This document shows positions 1-13,600 of a stretch of 64,000 bases of DNA, one piece after another. Position 1 is the first letter of the stretch, and each line of letters opens with the position of its first letter. The stretch lies in assembly GCF_029227915.1 (NCBI RefSeq), contig NC_079878.1, positions 11,718,001-11,782,000 of the forward strand, read 5' to 3'. The position numbers were made by a program, and so were the translations under genes. The notes beneath the pieces are model-generated. The model worked only from the letters and a program-made list of their open reading frames with translations. It was not told where the DNA came from and ran no database searches. This stretch comes from Hydractinia symbiolongicarpus (taxonomy: Eukaryota > Cnidaria > Hydrozoa > Anthoathecata > Hydractiniidae).

Positions 1-1663
1 TAACAGCCACTTCCATCTGCAGCATTCGGATTGCAGCAGCAGGGGTAACATCCACGTCCACTGATGCATTTTTACCAAGGAACTTCATTACCAATTTAAA
101 CTTGGATCCATTTAAAATACCCTGAAGTGTCATACTCGTTAACTCTTTTTTTAAATTAAATTCACCAGAATGATTAACTTCCATAGAAATACACAGTGTA
201 TTAAGCTCTGAAGGTTTTTCTTTCCAGCCATTAAATTTAAAACGTAACCTCTCTATATTTACCCCTATATCCTTAGCCATACCAACAGCCATGCATCGCT
301 TAAGTTGCTGGGTCAATAAATAGGACTTCTTTGTGTCACTGCTACAGTATTGACTGAAAATTTCTTTATCGATATCCTGGAATGATAATCTCACTTTAAC
401 AGATGTATTTGGTACTTTATTAACAATAAAGCATTCTGATACATCCATTTTATATGTAGAACTACCTTCTTTAACACCTAGTGTTTTTTCCAAGTTTTGT
501 TTATACCGACGAGCAAACAAAATAGCAGTTGCAGAACTCTTTCCATGTTTCTGAACATCGCGTAAACATTAAGCAGTATCGCCTTCCTTTAATAAATTTA
601 AAGTCATGGATACTTTTTCAACAGGACTAGATGCACCCGTTTCATTACAGTTTCCTTCTTTGTTACCTTTATCATTAAGTGCAACAAGTGGAAATGACTT
701 TTAAGTCTTTTAAGTTTTACCTTTTATTTCACAAATTTCCGTTTTTTTACATCTATTTTTTTTTCTCATCTTTAAAATGCTTTTCCAATTCGTCCTTCAC
801 AGCATCCTTCATCTCTTCAAATGCATCATCAGAGGATTTTGGAGCATTTGACTGTTTAGATGGTTTCTTTCTTCCACTTGATGAAGAAGTGACACATGCT
901 TCTCTATCTTCTTTCATTTCGTCTGCAATTTCTTCAATTTTTTCAACAAACTTCTCAACAACTTGGTCCCAAGATTTGCACTTGTCAGTTTTCTCGTCCA
1001 ACTGGTCTTCCTTGCCTTTTTCTTGTTTTTTACTTACTAACAATGTGCTGGGATCAAACTTAGTCAATTGATCTCTAATGTCACTGATCGTATCTTTCAA
1101 TTTTCTCAGATCACATGACGTATCATTAGAAGCAGCACAAGCACGGCATTCATTACAATTGCAGCAACATACCTTGTACTCTCTCTCGCATTCCAATTTT
1201 GCCATACCACAAAACTGACAAAGATGATCACAATTATTTTCAACACAACACTTTCCTTTACACATATTCAATGTACACAAAGTACAAGCATGTGATCAGT
1301 TGGCACAACATGCTACATGTGACGGTCGCTTACAAGATAAACTATTTCCAATTCTGTCACTTGTAGGAAATTCATTAACATAAAGCAAAAGAATATACAG
1401 TGTAGGAATGTCTAAACCTTTTGATATCAATTTTTGATTTGAGCAAACCATTAGGATCAATAAATTTATCAATATACTGATGAGAAATATAAGTTAATGT
1501 GTCTAAGTTGCTGATTTTTTGAAGTAGCTTTGCCAGACTTTCTTCAGGATCCTCAGATCCACCATGCTGAAGACAAAATTTCTTCCACAAGATCGCATAA
1601 GTATTCATGACTCTCATAAAGATCTTTTGCTGGTCTTGATAAAATGTTGTTTATTGCTGTCAT
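1..1663 (-). pseudogene. Broken cysteine-rich protein relic, partial at the left edge
   Basis: I do not recognise the family. Reading leftward from an ATG at 1663-1661, the strand codes almost without a break for about 1.65 kb with no intron, but it is damaged. The first frame (starting MTAINNILSRPAKDLYESHE) stops near 1555 and continues one frame over (PEESLAKLLQKISNLDTL). It shifts again near 1430 in an A-rich run (KGLDIPTLYILLLYVNEFP). An in-frame TGA lies at 1298-1296 inside a cysteine-dense block. That block, about 1340-1120, has many Cys and His residues spaced like zinc ligands (CKGKCCVENNCDHLCQFCG). A charged, lysine/glutamate-rich stretch follows, ending at a stop at 753. Coding resumes from about 690 to position 1 (KVRLSFQDIDKEIFSQYCSS), with one TAA at 571-569. 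The lack of introns plus several lesions suggests a decayed retrocopy or mobile-element gene. Assembly indels are an alternative. Confidence 0.55.
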
Positions 1664-4630
1664 GTCTGTTGTTTTAATCTACAAAATATAGAAAATTATC
1701 TGGGTCATAGAAATCAAAGTACTAACAATTGCTAATCTAAAGGGAATTTGTTTTAAAAATCAGGGTAAATGTACAATAAACCATTAACCAACAATCACAC
1801 CCAAATAAATGTTTTCTGCAATTGTAAAAAGGATTTGTATCTAATTTAGCAGGCCTTTTTGTGTTGCAAAAATATAGACATATAATCTATATAAAATATG
1901 CATACTACTTATTTCAATCTATAAAAAATTAAAACTTACATATATACCTTCTAAATTCTCATTCAGATTAGTATTAAATTAATATTAAAAACAACAATAT
2001 TCCAGATCATAAAATTTTAAAATTTTAAACAGCAAACAACTACATTATTCTAATGGTACTTAAAATATTCATTTTCTGCCTTAATAATAAGGTAAAGATA
2101 GTCATTCTGCAGGCGAGGAATAGCTTGTATAGTAATAATGGCATTCAGGACAGCAAAAGAAATATGTTAAGGAATATAAAATCTACATTGCTCATGTAGT
2201 AAATTCTTTTGTAAACTTTACAAAAAACTATGCCATACTTCTGAAAACTCTTTCAAAAAACAAAAATACAACGTTCAAGAAATTGCAGTGATTTTAAATA
2301 ATTAGAGCTACCTTATAAAACATTATTATATCTGGGTTCTAGCTAACACTCTGAATCAATAAGGAAATCTATAAAACCCAATCAAATTGAAGTAGAACTA
2401 CTTTGCACATCGCTAATGCACTACGTGGCAGTGAGCGGAATTTGATCTGTGGTCCCCAAAACTCAAGAGCTGCAGAGGAACCCACTACACTACATGCAGC
2501 AATATATTAGTGGCGCACGCAGATAGCTGATCTGGATGGTGTATTATGTAGATAAAAGTTCATCATTGCACATCTATGAGTTCCATCTCTACTGAGAATG
2601 GTTTGGTGCGATCAAACCTTCGATCATGACAGGAGTGTATAATCAATGTAATGAAATTGGAAATAGGCAACTTTCTTATATTCAATGCCATACACCAAAA
2701 ATAACACCACAATTTCAGTCAAGTTATCGGTATATTTACAAAATCATTATCCGGACAACTTAAGCTTCTAAGTTTTACAGAATTTATTTTCCGGTTATTT
2801 ACCATTTGCAAAAAATTATATCTCAAGCCTTCAGGTAAGTAAAATATTTGTAAAAGTTCAAGAACAAGAAAAATATATGCCATAATAAATGAGATGTGTG
2901 GCACAACTAGTATATCATTAACTCAAAAAATATTTTTGCATATAACCGTTTTTAAAACATACATAACAAAACGGAAAGCATCGTTCAAAAATTTAGAAGA
3001 AAAACAAAACGCATGTTGCGGAGCGTTTACAATTTCAATTTTGCGTTTCTTTTAGCAATTAAGAAATATAAACGAACAACTAACATTTACTAAAGCGAAT
3101 TAATTTATTTCCTTTGAAATTTGACAATACCTTCAGAGGTTTGTGCCTTTGTTTTCACCTGTTTTACGTAGAGTCACCATTTTAAGCGGTTTTTTATCTA
3201 CATAAATCAACATTGAAAAAACAACAGCACTGTTAGCTACATGCTGAAAAAATTAAATTCTGCCATTGTAATATGATGCCCACCCGAATCCTTTTAGCCA
3301 ATCATGTTTAAGATATTTTTGTGCTAATCATGATAATTACTAGTTACCACGCGGTACAGAAAACAACATGACCTCAACTTTGCGAGGTCTGATATTCTGC
3401 ATATTGCACAATGTTCAAGCAAGTATCATCTGCAATAAAAACATTACCTTATTCAATACTGTTTAGCATATGCGTGAAAAGTTACATTTACAAGTGTGGT
3501 TCCAAATTAATAATAATAATAACAATAATAATAATCGATACATCTTTAACATCCATTTACAATGGTCCTTCTCATAGAAATGCCCAAGGAGTATTTATGT
3601 AATTTCTTCATATACTTATACTTCAACTAAAATTATGCTGCTTTAAGAAGAAATATGAATATACATATATAGATATGTTTTATTATAAATCAATGAAACA
3701 AGGAACTGAATTACTTATTTAATTATTTAAATTTATCTTGTTTAGATAAATTTAACAATCAAGATATATAACCTATATCTTTCAACAACTGCGACACTAA
3801 ATTAACAATATATCTACAACACCATGAAATATGCATAATAATGAATTAAACATATCACATTAAAAGGACTTTCATTTTATATAGAGGACAAGAGGGGTCG
3901 ATCCACAAAAATAAAAAACCATAAACGCCTTTTAAATTTACATTACCGAAATACAATAAAAACGCAATAATATTCTAGATTAAAAATTAAAAAGGCAGGC
4001 TCTTTTTATTCATTTTTATTGTCAGACGATATGTAAATATTATATCATAGTCTGATTTTCAGATCTAAAAAAGTATAAGTACTAAAAACATCAAAATCTT
4101 ACAAATTATGAACAACTCTACACAAGAACTAAAAACTGTTTTTATATATAAAAAACAGTTTTAAAATTGCAAAATGATATGTATATCTTAAAAATAAAAA
4201 TTGCAAAATTTTGCACATAAATCACATTGACATTATGCATACATAATTCATAACTGAAGCTATTGTGTTAAGAACAATAACTTTGCTCTTTGACTTTGTT
4301 TTGTTAGTCAATTCTCCCAGATCATTGGGAATAATTATATTTCAAGCATATGTTATATCCGAAAGAAAATATCAAAATCCTTGTGACTTGTTTAGTGAGA
4401 GTAAATAACAATAACCTTGGTAAAGTTTGTAGGAAATAATAAAAAATATTGCATGTCTTTTTACTGCAGAATTTATTTGCAATTCTAGTGTAATATGTAT
4501 TATTCTGGTTGGTATTGAAAGTTACTTCTAACGCCATTTATTTTAATTACCACACCAAGGAAGCCATAATTAGAATAGCAATATGTCTTCCCTTCTTTAG
4601 ATGATAATTGTAATTTAAATCTTTAACTGG
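1664..4630. other. AT-rich gap holding one SINE-like head
   Basis: No exon could be supported here on either strand. The short open frames lack codon structure and paired splice sites. The only structured piece I see is the tRNA-like repeat head at about 2430-2500. A possible polyadenylation signal for the ankyrin gene (AATAAA on the minus strand) lies at 4542-4537. Confidence 0.5.
2430..2500 (-). repeat. tRNA-derived SINE-like head (A and B boxes)
   Basis: On the minus strand an A-box-like TAGTGTAGTGGG (2492-2481) is followed at RNA-polymerase-III spacing by a B-box-like GATCAAATTCC (2447-2437). No clean cloverleaf forms, so this is more likely a SINE head or tRNA relic than a functional tRNA gene. 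Confidence 0.4.
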
Positions 4631-7600
4631 TTATGACACCTTCCACCAATCGTTGTCTGTTTCCATCAACATTGCTATGTTGACATTCATTACACTATCA
4701 TTTGATGTAGTGTATAGTCTGGTGTCCTGATTCAATGTATTTTTATATGTCCACCAGTTCTCGGTGTTACTATGTGAGATTGAAGTTGTAGGAGATTCAG
4801 TTTTGTTTTCATCACATAAGTTTTGTTGTTTTGATGGGTTTTCGTTTTCGAAATCCAGATCTGATACTTGAAACACAGAACAAGGTGCTGTGGATGCCAA
4901 TGTTGTATCAATTTTTTGATCATTGCTTTCCTCCGAAATGTTTAATGGATTACCTCTTCCTTAAATATTTAAATAAATAAAATGATACGCCCACACAAAG
5001 ACATATGTATAATAAATTAATTATAAAATTTCAATTTGTAAGAAGGATGACAGTTGGTGTACATAAAATGATTTTTCCCCTATTGTGAAATCCAGTCACA
5101 AAAAAATGTAAAAAACCTGTCTGTTGCAGAAGAAATTTTTGTTCTTTTTTCTGCAAATTGATGGAATAAACTTTTTCAACAATTAAATTTTGTTAATTTT
5201 GAGAATATTTTCGCTTTTCGTTTCAAACTTATCTTCCACGAAAAACGCAAGTAAAGCTTGTAGGGATCTCTATTGGTGTTTGTGATATAGGTCTCGAATT
5301 ATTTCGTTAATTAATTAAAATTATCATCAACCACCCCTGAAACACGTAGATATAGTAACTAAATACGGAAATGTTTAAATTGCCAAATGCTAAAACGCAT
5401 TTTTAATGCTACGTGGCTTGGGTAAACTGTTAAATACAACATCCTACCCAGAGCTAGTTCATGATGTCATGCATAATCAGTGAAGCTTCTAAGTCCAGAA
5501 TCTTAAGAACCACTCAGGATTTTTCGAAAAAATGTACAAATTCCTAGACAACTTCTCAAGCTCTTTCAAATAAAGTAAACTTGTTTTTGGTGCGAGGTAA
5601 GATTTAAATCGCCAGTGCCGTCATTTGCGAAATTATTTTCTTGCAGATTTCAATAAATTTGCGAAAATATTTTCTTATAAAATTCAAATTTTTAATTGGC
5701 AAAATCAACAATATAAAGTCAATCAAAAATAAATTCTCAGACAAATATTTCTCGAAAAAACAATTATTGGTAACTGATAAGTTGAGAATTCAGGTAGAAA
5801 AAAAATGAAATAAAAATTCATGCTATCTCTGAAACAAGGTATAGTGTTGTACAGTTCCCATTTAACTCATTATACAGAAACCTTTCGCTTCCAAATGTAC
5901 ATAGACAAGTAACAAAAATAACATAAATTTCATTGAACCAGGAATCAGTCATCTGTTTTTTGTTGAATACAAAATTGTAACAGTATAATGCTAAAGTCTA
6001 GTCTAGTGCCTAAGCAAGAAAGGTTTGGAAACAAGGTTGTCATACCGTTACTGTCTGCACCATTTTCGTCGTCATTGTGAAAGGGTTTTACTATAACATA
6101 ACAGAGATATAAAGTCAGGCTACAATATGAACTTAAAAAATATTATCACAAATTCACATATTTACATGCAAAAAAATGCTTCTTATATGAGAATGCATCA
6201 ATTCGTTGTTGCCATTGTGTATGTATTTTGCAATTTCTCTGAAAAAAACTCAATCTTAATTTCAAATCAAAGCTTGTTAATGGAGATGATGTTTTCTGGC
6301 TTGGACAAAATTACCAAAATCATGCTGGAACATCATAATGTAGCCAATACAGGTGAAGGGGTACGTTTTAAAATTTTTCTTGCATAAGAAGAGTATAAAA
6401 TAGGCTTGCTCAACAAAATTTTCCTTTTAGGTTCAAATAAGTTGATGGTATACTTATTTTAAATAAAATATAAAAAAAGTGTAATATTGTTCTGACAAAG
6501 ATATATAAATAAAGTTGAAAACACTTTCTTCTTAGCAGGAAAATCCCTCCCTTTTCATAAAAAAGCCTGTTACGAATTTTAAATCATAAAAAAATGGAAC
6601 ATTCTAAGAACTAAGCCAAATCGTTATGCTTAGTGTAGGATTACTTTTTTGGTACACATGACTCTGAAATATGCCTAAAAATATGGCTTAAAAAAGATTT
6701 TGTAAGTCCACAAATATTCATTTAAAATCTTACCTAACTCTACTCTTTTGGTAACTTGATCGTGTTGGTTGTCCACTTCAGAATCCATATCCATATTAAT
6801 TATAGTAGTATCTCCTGTTGATATAACATTCTGGGATTTTACATCTAAATAGATAAAAAGGAATAAAAAGATTAGACTACCTGGATAAATAAATATACTT
6901 AACAGAGAAGAGTACACACCTTGACTTGATTCTTGGATAGCATAAACATTATTACTTTTACCACAAATACTGTTGTTGATAACTTTATTTTCTAGAATTA
7001 AAAAATCATACATGATAAGAAAAACACATTCTGTTTAAAAAACCTTAAGCCTTGTTTTCATTTGGCTGTATTTTCTGCCATTGCGCAAAACATTGTTTTA
7101 CTAGCACCTGTACACGAAGTCCAAACTAACACTGGTTAAGAGATTTTTTTTTCTATATTTGGATAAATAAATATGTTAGTCTATTTATGAAGTCTTAAGC
7201 CTCGTTTCTATTACCATTGTGCAAAAATTTACACTTTGACTCAGTTAACACTGATTGAGAAATTTTTTGTGCTCGACAAATTTAAATCAATTCTACTTTT
7301 TGCAATGTTGTTTTTCTCTCTAATAAGAGATATCTTTTTTTGATTATCAAAAAAAAATCAATATAATAATGTGAATTTAAACGTTCAAGTTGATTTGAAA
7401 CTGGTGTTATCAGGAATACATAGCATTTTTCTTACATTAGTTCTCATTTTAAACGGCTATAAAAGTGTTTCGGCTAATCGAACAGCTTGAGATATTTTTA
7501 CGAAAGTTGTTTTAAGCTTCTCTGGAACAACACAAAATTTTTGATCAGTTTTTAGTAACCTTAAGATTTGTTTGTGGATTAAAACAATTCTTGTTTACAG

Positions 7601-10600
7601 CAGCTGTCACATTACTCTTTGTTGTTTTCATTCTGTGCATAATAGAATTCAATCTAGCTGATTTTAGTTTAAGTGCAGAAGACTCTAAGAGCTTTATATG
7701 TCATGGTGAAAAATAAAAAATTAAATTTCGACGAAAGTAAAAAACCATTTTATCTACATCTTGACCAAGCCTACAGCTAATTACTCTTGGGTGACTAATG
7801 AATAGTGTTAAATTTAAAGATTTTTTTTAAAAGTTTATAAAATATTTTAGGACGTATATAAAAGACACAGGTTTATTTAGACTTTGGTATATGGATTTTG
7901 CCAATACCTAATTTAGACACCAAATTGATATACGTAGTTTTTGAAATGTTTGAAAAATATTTTAAAGTTCTCACCATATAAACAACTCTTCAAAAACCAA
8001 AATAATTACCCGCAATGGAAAAATGCAATATCCGACACTAAGATTTTTTTTACATAAGTCTTAATAAAAGTTAGGAAAATTCACAGAATCTTCGTCCTAA
8101 ACATTAAATAGACTGCAGGTACCATATGACCTGCCATTTCCCTTGCTCTAATAAGGTTAAAGCATAAAAACACCAGCTAGTCTATAGGTAAAGAAAAGAC
8201 AAGTAACAGCTCTTGTATTTATTATGTCAGGGATACGAAACTTACCAATAGTATCAGCCACAACCACTGTATGTGCGGCAGGAACAAATACATTATGTGC
8301 ACGGCGAGGAATTATCAGTGTAATACTGGCACCGCTAATTTGTAATTGAGTATTAATATTTTGCTGGAAAACTTTTAGTTGGTCTTCCCATAGATCATCT
8401 CGATCATCTTCGTGCTAAAAAGAAACCAAACAAAATTATTAACTTTTTAAACAAAAGATACAAGCAAAATCATAAACATTGTCCTGTATGAACTTTGTTT
8501 CTGTTTTCATCTTCACCAGGTAACATCCCACCTTTTTTCTCCATGTTTTACATTCTTTCAGGATCTTCTTAGATTCCAGTGAAAAGGGAGAATTTATTTC
8601 TTGTGGGGTCAGTTCATTCTACAGAAAAAAATATAACCAAAATTACGAATAGTGATATTTATTAGGTTCTTTGTTTCATCTAGTAGATAAAAAAATTGTA
8701 AATGTACATTATTTTTTTCTTCAAAATCTTCTAGTCGGCAAACCATTGAGATGTAATAAACCATCTGGCAATTATCAGAATATATTGCTGAATGTAATGG
8801 TGTATCTCCAGCCTAATAATATAAGAAATACATCATATTATGCATTATAACATACTGATTTGAACATTATACACTGAGGCAATTAAATACTTATCCAGCA
8901 CACAAATTGTAAAGAACCTTTACATAATACCTGAATGTTAAGACAACCTAAAATAAATGATAAACAAGGTCCCCCATATGTTGACTTAAATCATGTATGT
9001 AACAACATATCTAGAAATTATACTGTGTATACTGACTTTTTATCACATTTTTTATTTAAGAAATATAATAAAATTATATAATAAATTAATAAGTGCAAAC
9101 GTTTTGCAACGCCCTGTTTTAAAATAATTCCAGAAGCGCTTCTTCAATGTCGACTGTCGACTTCAATGTAGACTTTAGATTGCTTTGCGAATTTCTAAGA
9201 TTATTTCTTACTGTGACTAATTGGAATAAGAATTAAGCCCAGTAAATCTCTATTAACTTAAAGACTGTTACTCATAAATTTGAAAGGAAACAGATATTTA
9301 TTATAAGCTTGAACTCTCATAAAACCTGACAAATAATCAATCACTTGAATGAAGAGATGTATCACAATTTTCTTTCAGGAATATCTAATTTTTCAAATTT
9401 CTATACATAATACCTTATTTTTTAAATTTGTTTTAAGATTGTTTGAATCGACAAATTCTCCAACTGCAGCAATGTTTTTCCTCATGATAGCATAGTGAAG
9501 AGGCGTTATTAGCTCACTTCCCTAAACAAAATAAAAAATTGCAAATATATTTTATAATTGTATGACATACCAAGTAGAAGTTGTTTGTCTGTACAAGAGT
9601 TTTATTCATTGAACGTTTCCTGCTTGCAAAGTACACATATATAGAGCTCTGTGTATATGTTCTAACATGGCTTCTTGAAATCATTCATTCATTTTTTGAG
9701 TGAAAAACTTGGCAAGAGAATTGTGTTAGGATTGAGTTAGAATTGTGTTAGAAAATTGAAGAATAACGTATACCTTTTAAGATTAGAAATTAAGTTGTGA
9801 TATTAGTGGAGGTTTATTAATAGAAGGCAGCAAAAATTATGCTTGGGCAGTTAAATAAAACTGTAGTAGTGTACATCAAAAAAGCTTTTATCTCTTATAA
9901 TAATACAGAGACTGTGTCTGTTTGTAACAGGCTAAGTGGATATCGTCATTTTCCTTTGATGTCGCCGAAAAACTTATGTCTAATATGTTAAATTTTCTGA
10001 CGTTACGGCGCGGCGTCAATGACACCACTTTAACGTCAATATGGTATATTAAATTAATGAAGCCATTACAGTACACTTAAAACTTTGAGGCCAAATAACT
10101 TGGAAACGAGGTGATGACGTCAATGATTTTCACAGGGTGGGTAACTATAGACCACCTAGGACCAATTTGGGTAAGTTTGCCAAACCTGGGGCCCCAAATC
10201 CTTTTTGGAATGGACGGGTTATTGACGTCTTCTAAAACCTTTAAACACTAATATCTCTGCAACCGTTTGTCGAAAGGACATAATCCTATACATTTTCTTG
10301 ATCAGCGTTTCAAGATCTATACGATAAAGATCTATACGAAAAAAAATATTTCGGTTTTGATGGGGCCATTGCTGACATCAGGAAAATCTTTAAACCCTTA
10401 TATCTCTTTGACCGTTCATCAAAAGCAAATGATCATATACATTTTCTTGATTAGCGCTTTAAGCTGTTTTGTGGATGGGTTGCGGACTTCATGAAATGCA
10501 AATGACGCTTCTTTTTTTCATTTTTCTTCTGCCTTGGTGGATTTTTCCACAGGCTTTTTCGACTAGTGATATATATATTAAACTGTTGCAAAAAACTGTG

Positions 10601-13600
10601 AAAAAAAACGATGATGTCAACATACTCAAAAAAATTTGAGGATATTAATTGAGCACTTTTTGCATTTAAATGTGTGAAACAATGATTTCTATATCCCCTG
10701 CCAAGAAGGAAAGATAGAACAAGTTAAACTTAAATCTTTCTTGCAGAGAAAATAACAGTAACAGAAAAAAAAACCTGTTCTGGAATCCTTTTGCATTGTG
10801 TTTTTTCCAGTTAATATCAAAAAACAAGTACTTTTAATAGGGATAAAGACTAGTCCTAATCTCATGGAGACTTGACACACTTTATTTCATAAAATTACCG
10901 CCATTTTTACACTAATACCACTTCAATATACCTTATTACTAACTAACACATATGGTAAGTTAGTCAAGTGTCAAATTTGGGAAAAAAAAAGTATTACTTT
11001 ATTTTAAATCCACTTTAGTATACAACCTTCGTTTTAATTAATTATAAGGTATTTATCACAAAAAAATAAGAATTAGGTTATGAGAATTAAGACTAGTAAT
11101 TTCATGCAATGTGTATGCTCATTTTTAATTTGGAAGGTTTTTTGGTATAATTTTTCACCATGTTTCACGTTTCTTATCTAACTGAAAAATGTTAAGGTAC
11201 TAATTGGAATTAATGATAATATGTAGATTGTTGCCAGAAAAATAATAAAATAATCTCGTTTTGCAGGAAAGAATTAATTTCTTTCTTCATTATTATAGTA
11301 TAACGTGTCATATGATTTTGTGATATGTATTTTGTTCATATCACAAATATCTTTCTTTAATGCAACAAATAGAGCTACTCGCAATTTAAATTTGCTTACC
11401 ACTCTCTGATTTACATCTGCATTTTTCATAATAAGCAAACTCAAAATACCAAGGTGTCCACATTCTATCGCCAGAAACAGAGGTGGTTCTAAATACTAAA
11501 TAATAATACTAAGATTGTCTAAACGTTTCCAGTTCACATTGCTTCATCATTAAGGATAATACAACAGAAGACATTACCTTGGGTTCTAGCTGATTAACGT
11601 TTGCACCATGTTCAAGCAAATATTTGACTATAGTCATATCCTTTGTCTTTATTGCAGCAGCCAATGGTATAGTCTAATAGACAAACAATTTAATCCCTAG
11701 GAATACTGTGGGAAGAAAACTAGAGGCACAAAACAGAAACTGTTGCTCTTAAATTTACAAGAATTGTTATGTTTTAAAATGCAAACACGGCTTAGTTAGA
11801 ATGGTTATGGTAATTTTTAGTAAAGTCAAGCTTGGCTGGGTCGATACTGATAACAGATTTCTGTTGACTCTGATTGACAGGAGCATTTTGGGAGTTGTTA
11901 GACCTTTATCCAAGAGAAAGCTAGTTCCATGACAACAGGAACTTCATTAACTGAAAACGATAAAGAGTTTCCACAACCTCATTACTATTGATATGTAAAC
12001 GAAAAGAATTTTCTCCCCTTTTTTTTCAAACCTCCAGGAGTATAATCCATTTTCAGAGGTTTCAAGAAATACTTGTCATCCTGCAATTTTAAAATATGAA
12101 TTGTAAACAAACCTTTTCATTATGATATTCAATATTTACAATTGGCTTTCCTTGCTCCTCACTTTCAAGTATAATTGTTTCAATCTCATCTTTTTCTCTA
12201 CTTCTTAAAACCTCTAAAACAGCTTTCTAAAATTAGTCATAAAAATGTCAAAATGGCTTGAAATCATTAAATTAAATGTTTGTCAGTTTCAAAATATACA
12301 CAGTGATTACATTTTATCATCAAGTGTTAGGCAGCGTCTACAATACTTTACTAAAAGTAAAAAGTGAAATGACTTAGGTCTATATTGACAAACTTGCTTA
12401 AGTGATACCATCAAAGTAACACTCACTTGGGTCTGAATTTCACTTATTACTTACCTTATGTAAACAAACTGTAAGCATGTGGAAATAGTCAGGGTAAAGA
12501 TTGCTGTGGTGTAGAATTTTGCTTTACTTCTGATGAAATAACCTCCATGAAAACACCTAGCATTTCCGTTTGGTTTAAAATTACACTGCACTTTGGCAAA
12601 AGTTAAACATCCATGTAAATATTACCTCAGAATAGGGTTAAAGATGGGGCATATGAGGGAGAGCACCTACCTAGCTAATACAGAGTAAAAAATATGTGAA
12701 AATTAAAAGTTACTGATTCTTAATTATTTTACTTCCTGACTGGGCACAATCCTCTTGCTTAAAGTGATTTATTCCAGGAAGGTGATTAATCACCTTGAAA
12801 AAAACTATTTATTTTTGCGAAAACAAGTACAATATGTGTTATTATACGAACCTTTACTGCTTCATTTTTAATGGCATGCAATGATTTAGATTTTATTTTT
12901 TCGATAACTTCATGAAAACTATCCGTAATGTCATATTTTTCCTAAAATGAATATAAACAATTTTATTATAACTTTGTGAAATCTGAATACCATAGAACTT
13001 AAATAAACGTCCTAGGCATAAGCAACGTATTTCAAGGCGTATCAGCAGGGTTGACTTTTTCTCTATGAGGGAGGGGTTACAAGCATGATTACTCCGAAGC
13101 AAAAAAAGTTTTCTAAAAATATTTAAATAACCAATGCAATTCATCAGAATACCTTTTACTTTCTCTTAAACCGAACTTTTCCTACTTTTATTCCTTGTTT
13201 GAAATAAAGGCATTCTCCAGTAGCCATATCATTTGCCAACTATATTCTATGAAATCTGTGATGCTTTATATAAAATGTGGAGCACAATCCCCCTACATAC
13301 CTGTTGTGTCTTTCCTTTATATTCCTTCATTGTCTTTGGAATTTCCTTATTTATTCTTTTAATCAAGTCTTCCTACAAAAAATGTAATTTAAATGCAAAT
13401 TTTTATACTTTATTACAATATAATTTAGTACTATAAGAATTGAATAAATTGCGTCTCATGTCATAAAGTTGCCTACAATCATTATTTTTTACACATTTCT
13501 GTTTCCAAAACATGGTTTCGCTTTTTTTAAAATTTTAACGACATAAAAAAGTGCCCTAAAATTGCTTACCTTCCTTTTTGAAACAGTAGCTGTTAGATTC

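Noticed and set aside
8931-8947. A 17-nt candidate microexon in the ankyrin gene (flanked by AG and GT)
   Set aside because: Its length breaks the phase-0 junction between the neighbouring exons, and the direct join (LKNK then AGDTPLH) gives a normal ankyrin repeat.
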